Of a DNA stretch of 6,614 nucleotides, positions 5,930 through 6,614 are shown in pieces. Source of the stretch: Synergistaceae bacterium (GTDB lineage: Bacteria; Synergistota; Synergistia; Synergistales; Aminobacteriaceae); the NCBI GenBank assembly GCA_017447325.1, contig JAFSNU010000123.1, forward strand, positions 1-6,614, given 5' to 3'. The stretch's first letter is position 1. Each line of letters begins with the position of its first letter. The notes under the pieces are model-generated. The model was not told the DNA's origin, did not search any database, and was given only the letters and a program-made list of their open reading frames with translations. The translations under genes and the position numbers were made by a program.

Positions 5930-5983
5930 CTGAAATTTAATTTAATTTAAGTTCAAGATGTTTATTATTTTTTCATGAAGTTT

Positions 5984-5989
5984 ATTATA
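5984..5989 (-). promoter_or_regulatory. Possible -10 element for the secreted-protein/pfkA transcript
   Basis: A perfect TATAAT on the minus strand lies in the divergent spacer, about 70 nt upstream of the TTG start. The best hexamer at 16-bp spacing upstream is TTAATT, a weak -35. A second TATAAT-like match lies at about 6017-6022. The 45-nt A/T-only run at 6015-6059 makes chance matches common, so confidence is low. Confidence 0.3.
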
Positions 5990-6093
5990 CAACACAATTT
6001 AATTAAATTAAGCGTTATTATATTAAATAAATTTTAATTTAATTTTAAATTTTAATTTAGTTTAAGTTTAACTGGAGTGAAAATTTTTTTAAC

Positions 6094-6614
6094 ATGAGCG
6101 AAACTTTGCAGAGTATTATATTAGGTCTTGTGCAAGGGCTGTGTGAATTTTTGCCCGTCAGCAGCTCGGGGCATCTTGCCTTATTGCAGAAATATTTTAA
6201 TTTTAACGCAAACAATGCGCTTGCCTTTGATTTATTATTACACTGCGCGACTGTCTTGGTCGTGATTATATTTTTCCGGCGCGAAATTTTTAAATTAATT
6301 ATACACTGGCTGGGCGGACTTTTCTCGAGCAACGAACGCGAACGGGGCGAATGGCTTTACGGCTGGTATATTATCGCCGCGACTTTATTGACTGGAATTA
6401 TCGGCTTATCTTTAAAAAATTTTGTTGAGCAGGCTATGACCTCGCCGCTATATGTCGGAGGCGGTTTATTATTAACGGCCGGCTTAATCGCGCTTGTGCC
6501 TTTAATGTCGGAGCATAAGGGCTTATTAACTTTTAAAGCGGCAATTTTAATTGGAATAGTGCAAGGCTTCGCAGTCTTTCCCGGGCTGTCGCGCTCCGGC
6601 TCAACTATCGCTGC
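6094..6614 (+). CDS. uppP: Undecaprenyl-diphosphatase UppP (BacA family), N-terminal part (truncated by window edge)
   Basis: UppP is an integral membrane phosphatase that converts undecaprenyl diphosphate to the monophosphate, recycling the lipid carrier for peptidoglycan and other envelope polymers. Raised dosage gives bacitracin resistance in known cases. I translated 173 codons from ATG 6094. The first signature is LVQGLCEFLPVSSSGHL, with Gln14 and Glu18 as the (E/Q)xxxE pair and His27. The second is PGLSRSGST at 163-171 with catalytic Arg167, ending at the window edge. Hydrophobic segments at about 43-61, 91-106, 118-137 and 147-163 fit the polytopic fold. About 95-100 C-terminal residues are expected outside. 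GGAGTGA (6074-6080) is the only Shine-Dalgarno candidate, with a rather long 13-nt spacer including seven T. The gene is divergent from the pfkA group, and the 181-nt A/T-rich spacer must hold its promoter. Confidence 0.95.
   Translation, partial: MSETLQSIILGLVQGLCEFLPVSSSGHLALLQKYFNFNANNALAFDLLLHCATVLVVIIFFRREIFKLIIHWLGGLFSSNERERGEWLYGWYIIAATLLTGIIGLSLKNFVEQAMTSPLYVGGGLLLTAGLIALVPLMSEHKGLLTFKAAILIGIVQGFAVFPGLSRSGSTIA

Noticed and set aside
6057..6332. Minus-strand open frame opposite the uppP start
   Set aside because: It lies antisense to a clear UppP coding region and has no domain or RBS. It is a shadow frame.

Overview
The window is a compact bacterial housekeeping segment. Five full-length protein genes and one leader-peptide candidate lie on the minus strand, with a truncated gene at each edge: miaB on the minus strand at the left and uppP on the plus strand at the right. 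Strong Shine-Dalgarno sequences, a Rho factor with an Asn/Gln-rich N-terminal extension, TTG and GTG starts, and spacers made almost only of A and T suggest an anaerobic gut- or rumen-type bacterium of Firmicutes or Synergistota affinity. I cannot fix the phylum from this sequence alone. Synergistota is a low-confidence guess.

Layout in minus-strand transcription order, from the divergent spacer at 5913-6093: a secreted protein with a coiled-coil tail (5130-5912, TTG start); pfkA, 6-phosphofructokinase (4123-5079); a spacer holding a ~125 bp GC-rich multi-hairpin repeat element inside A/T-only flanks (3951-4122); a small membrane-anchored protein (3510-3950, GTG start); a 16-codon leader ORF with an anti-SD-perfect ribosome binding site whose stop overlaps the rho start (3422-3472); rho (1794-3425); purB (426-1772); and miaB (1-429, incomplete). 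On the plus strand, uppP begins at 6094 and runs off the right edge.

The rho, purB and miaB genes are tightly packed (21-nt gap, then a 4-nt ATGA overlap) and are almost certainly one transcript. They link transcription termination, purine synthesis and tRNA modification by proximity, not by a shared pathway. The pfkA gene and the upstream secreted-protein gene are separated by only 48 nt after the stop, so they may be cotranscribed too. The repeat element separates these two groups and could act as a processing or termination point.

I found no CRISPR array, tRNA, rRNA, transposase, phage gene or defence system. The most interesting items are the rho leader ORF with its coupled start, the prion-like N/Q-rich extension of Rho, the structured repeat element, and active-site substitutions (His243, Tyr249) in an otherwise canonical PfkA.
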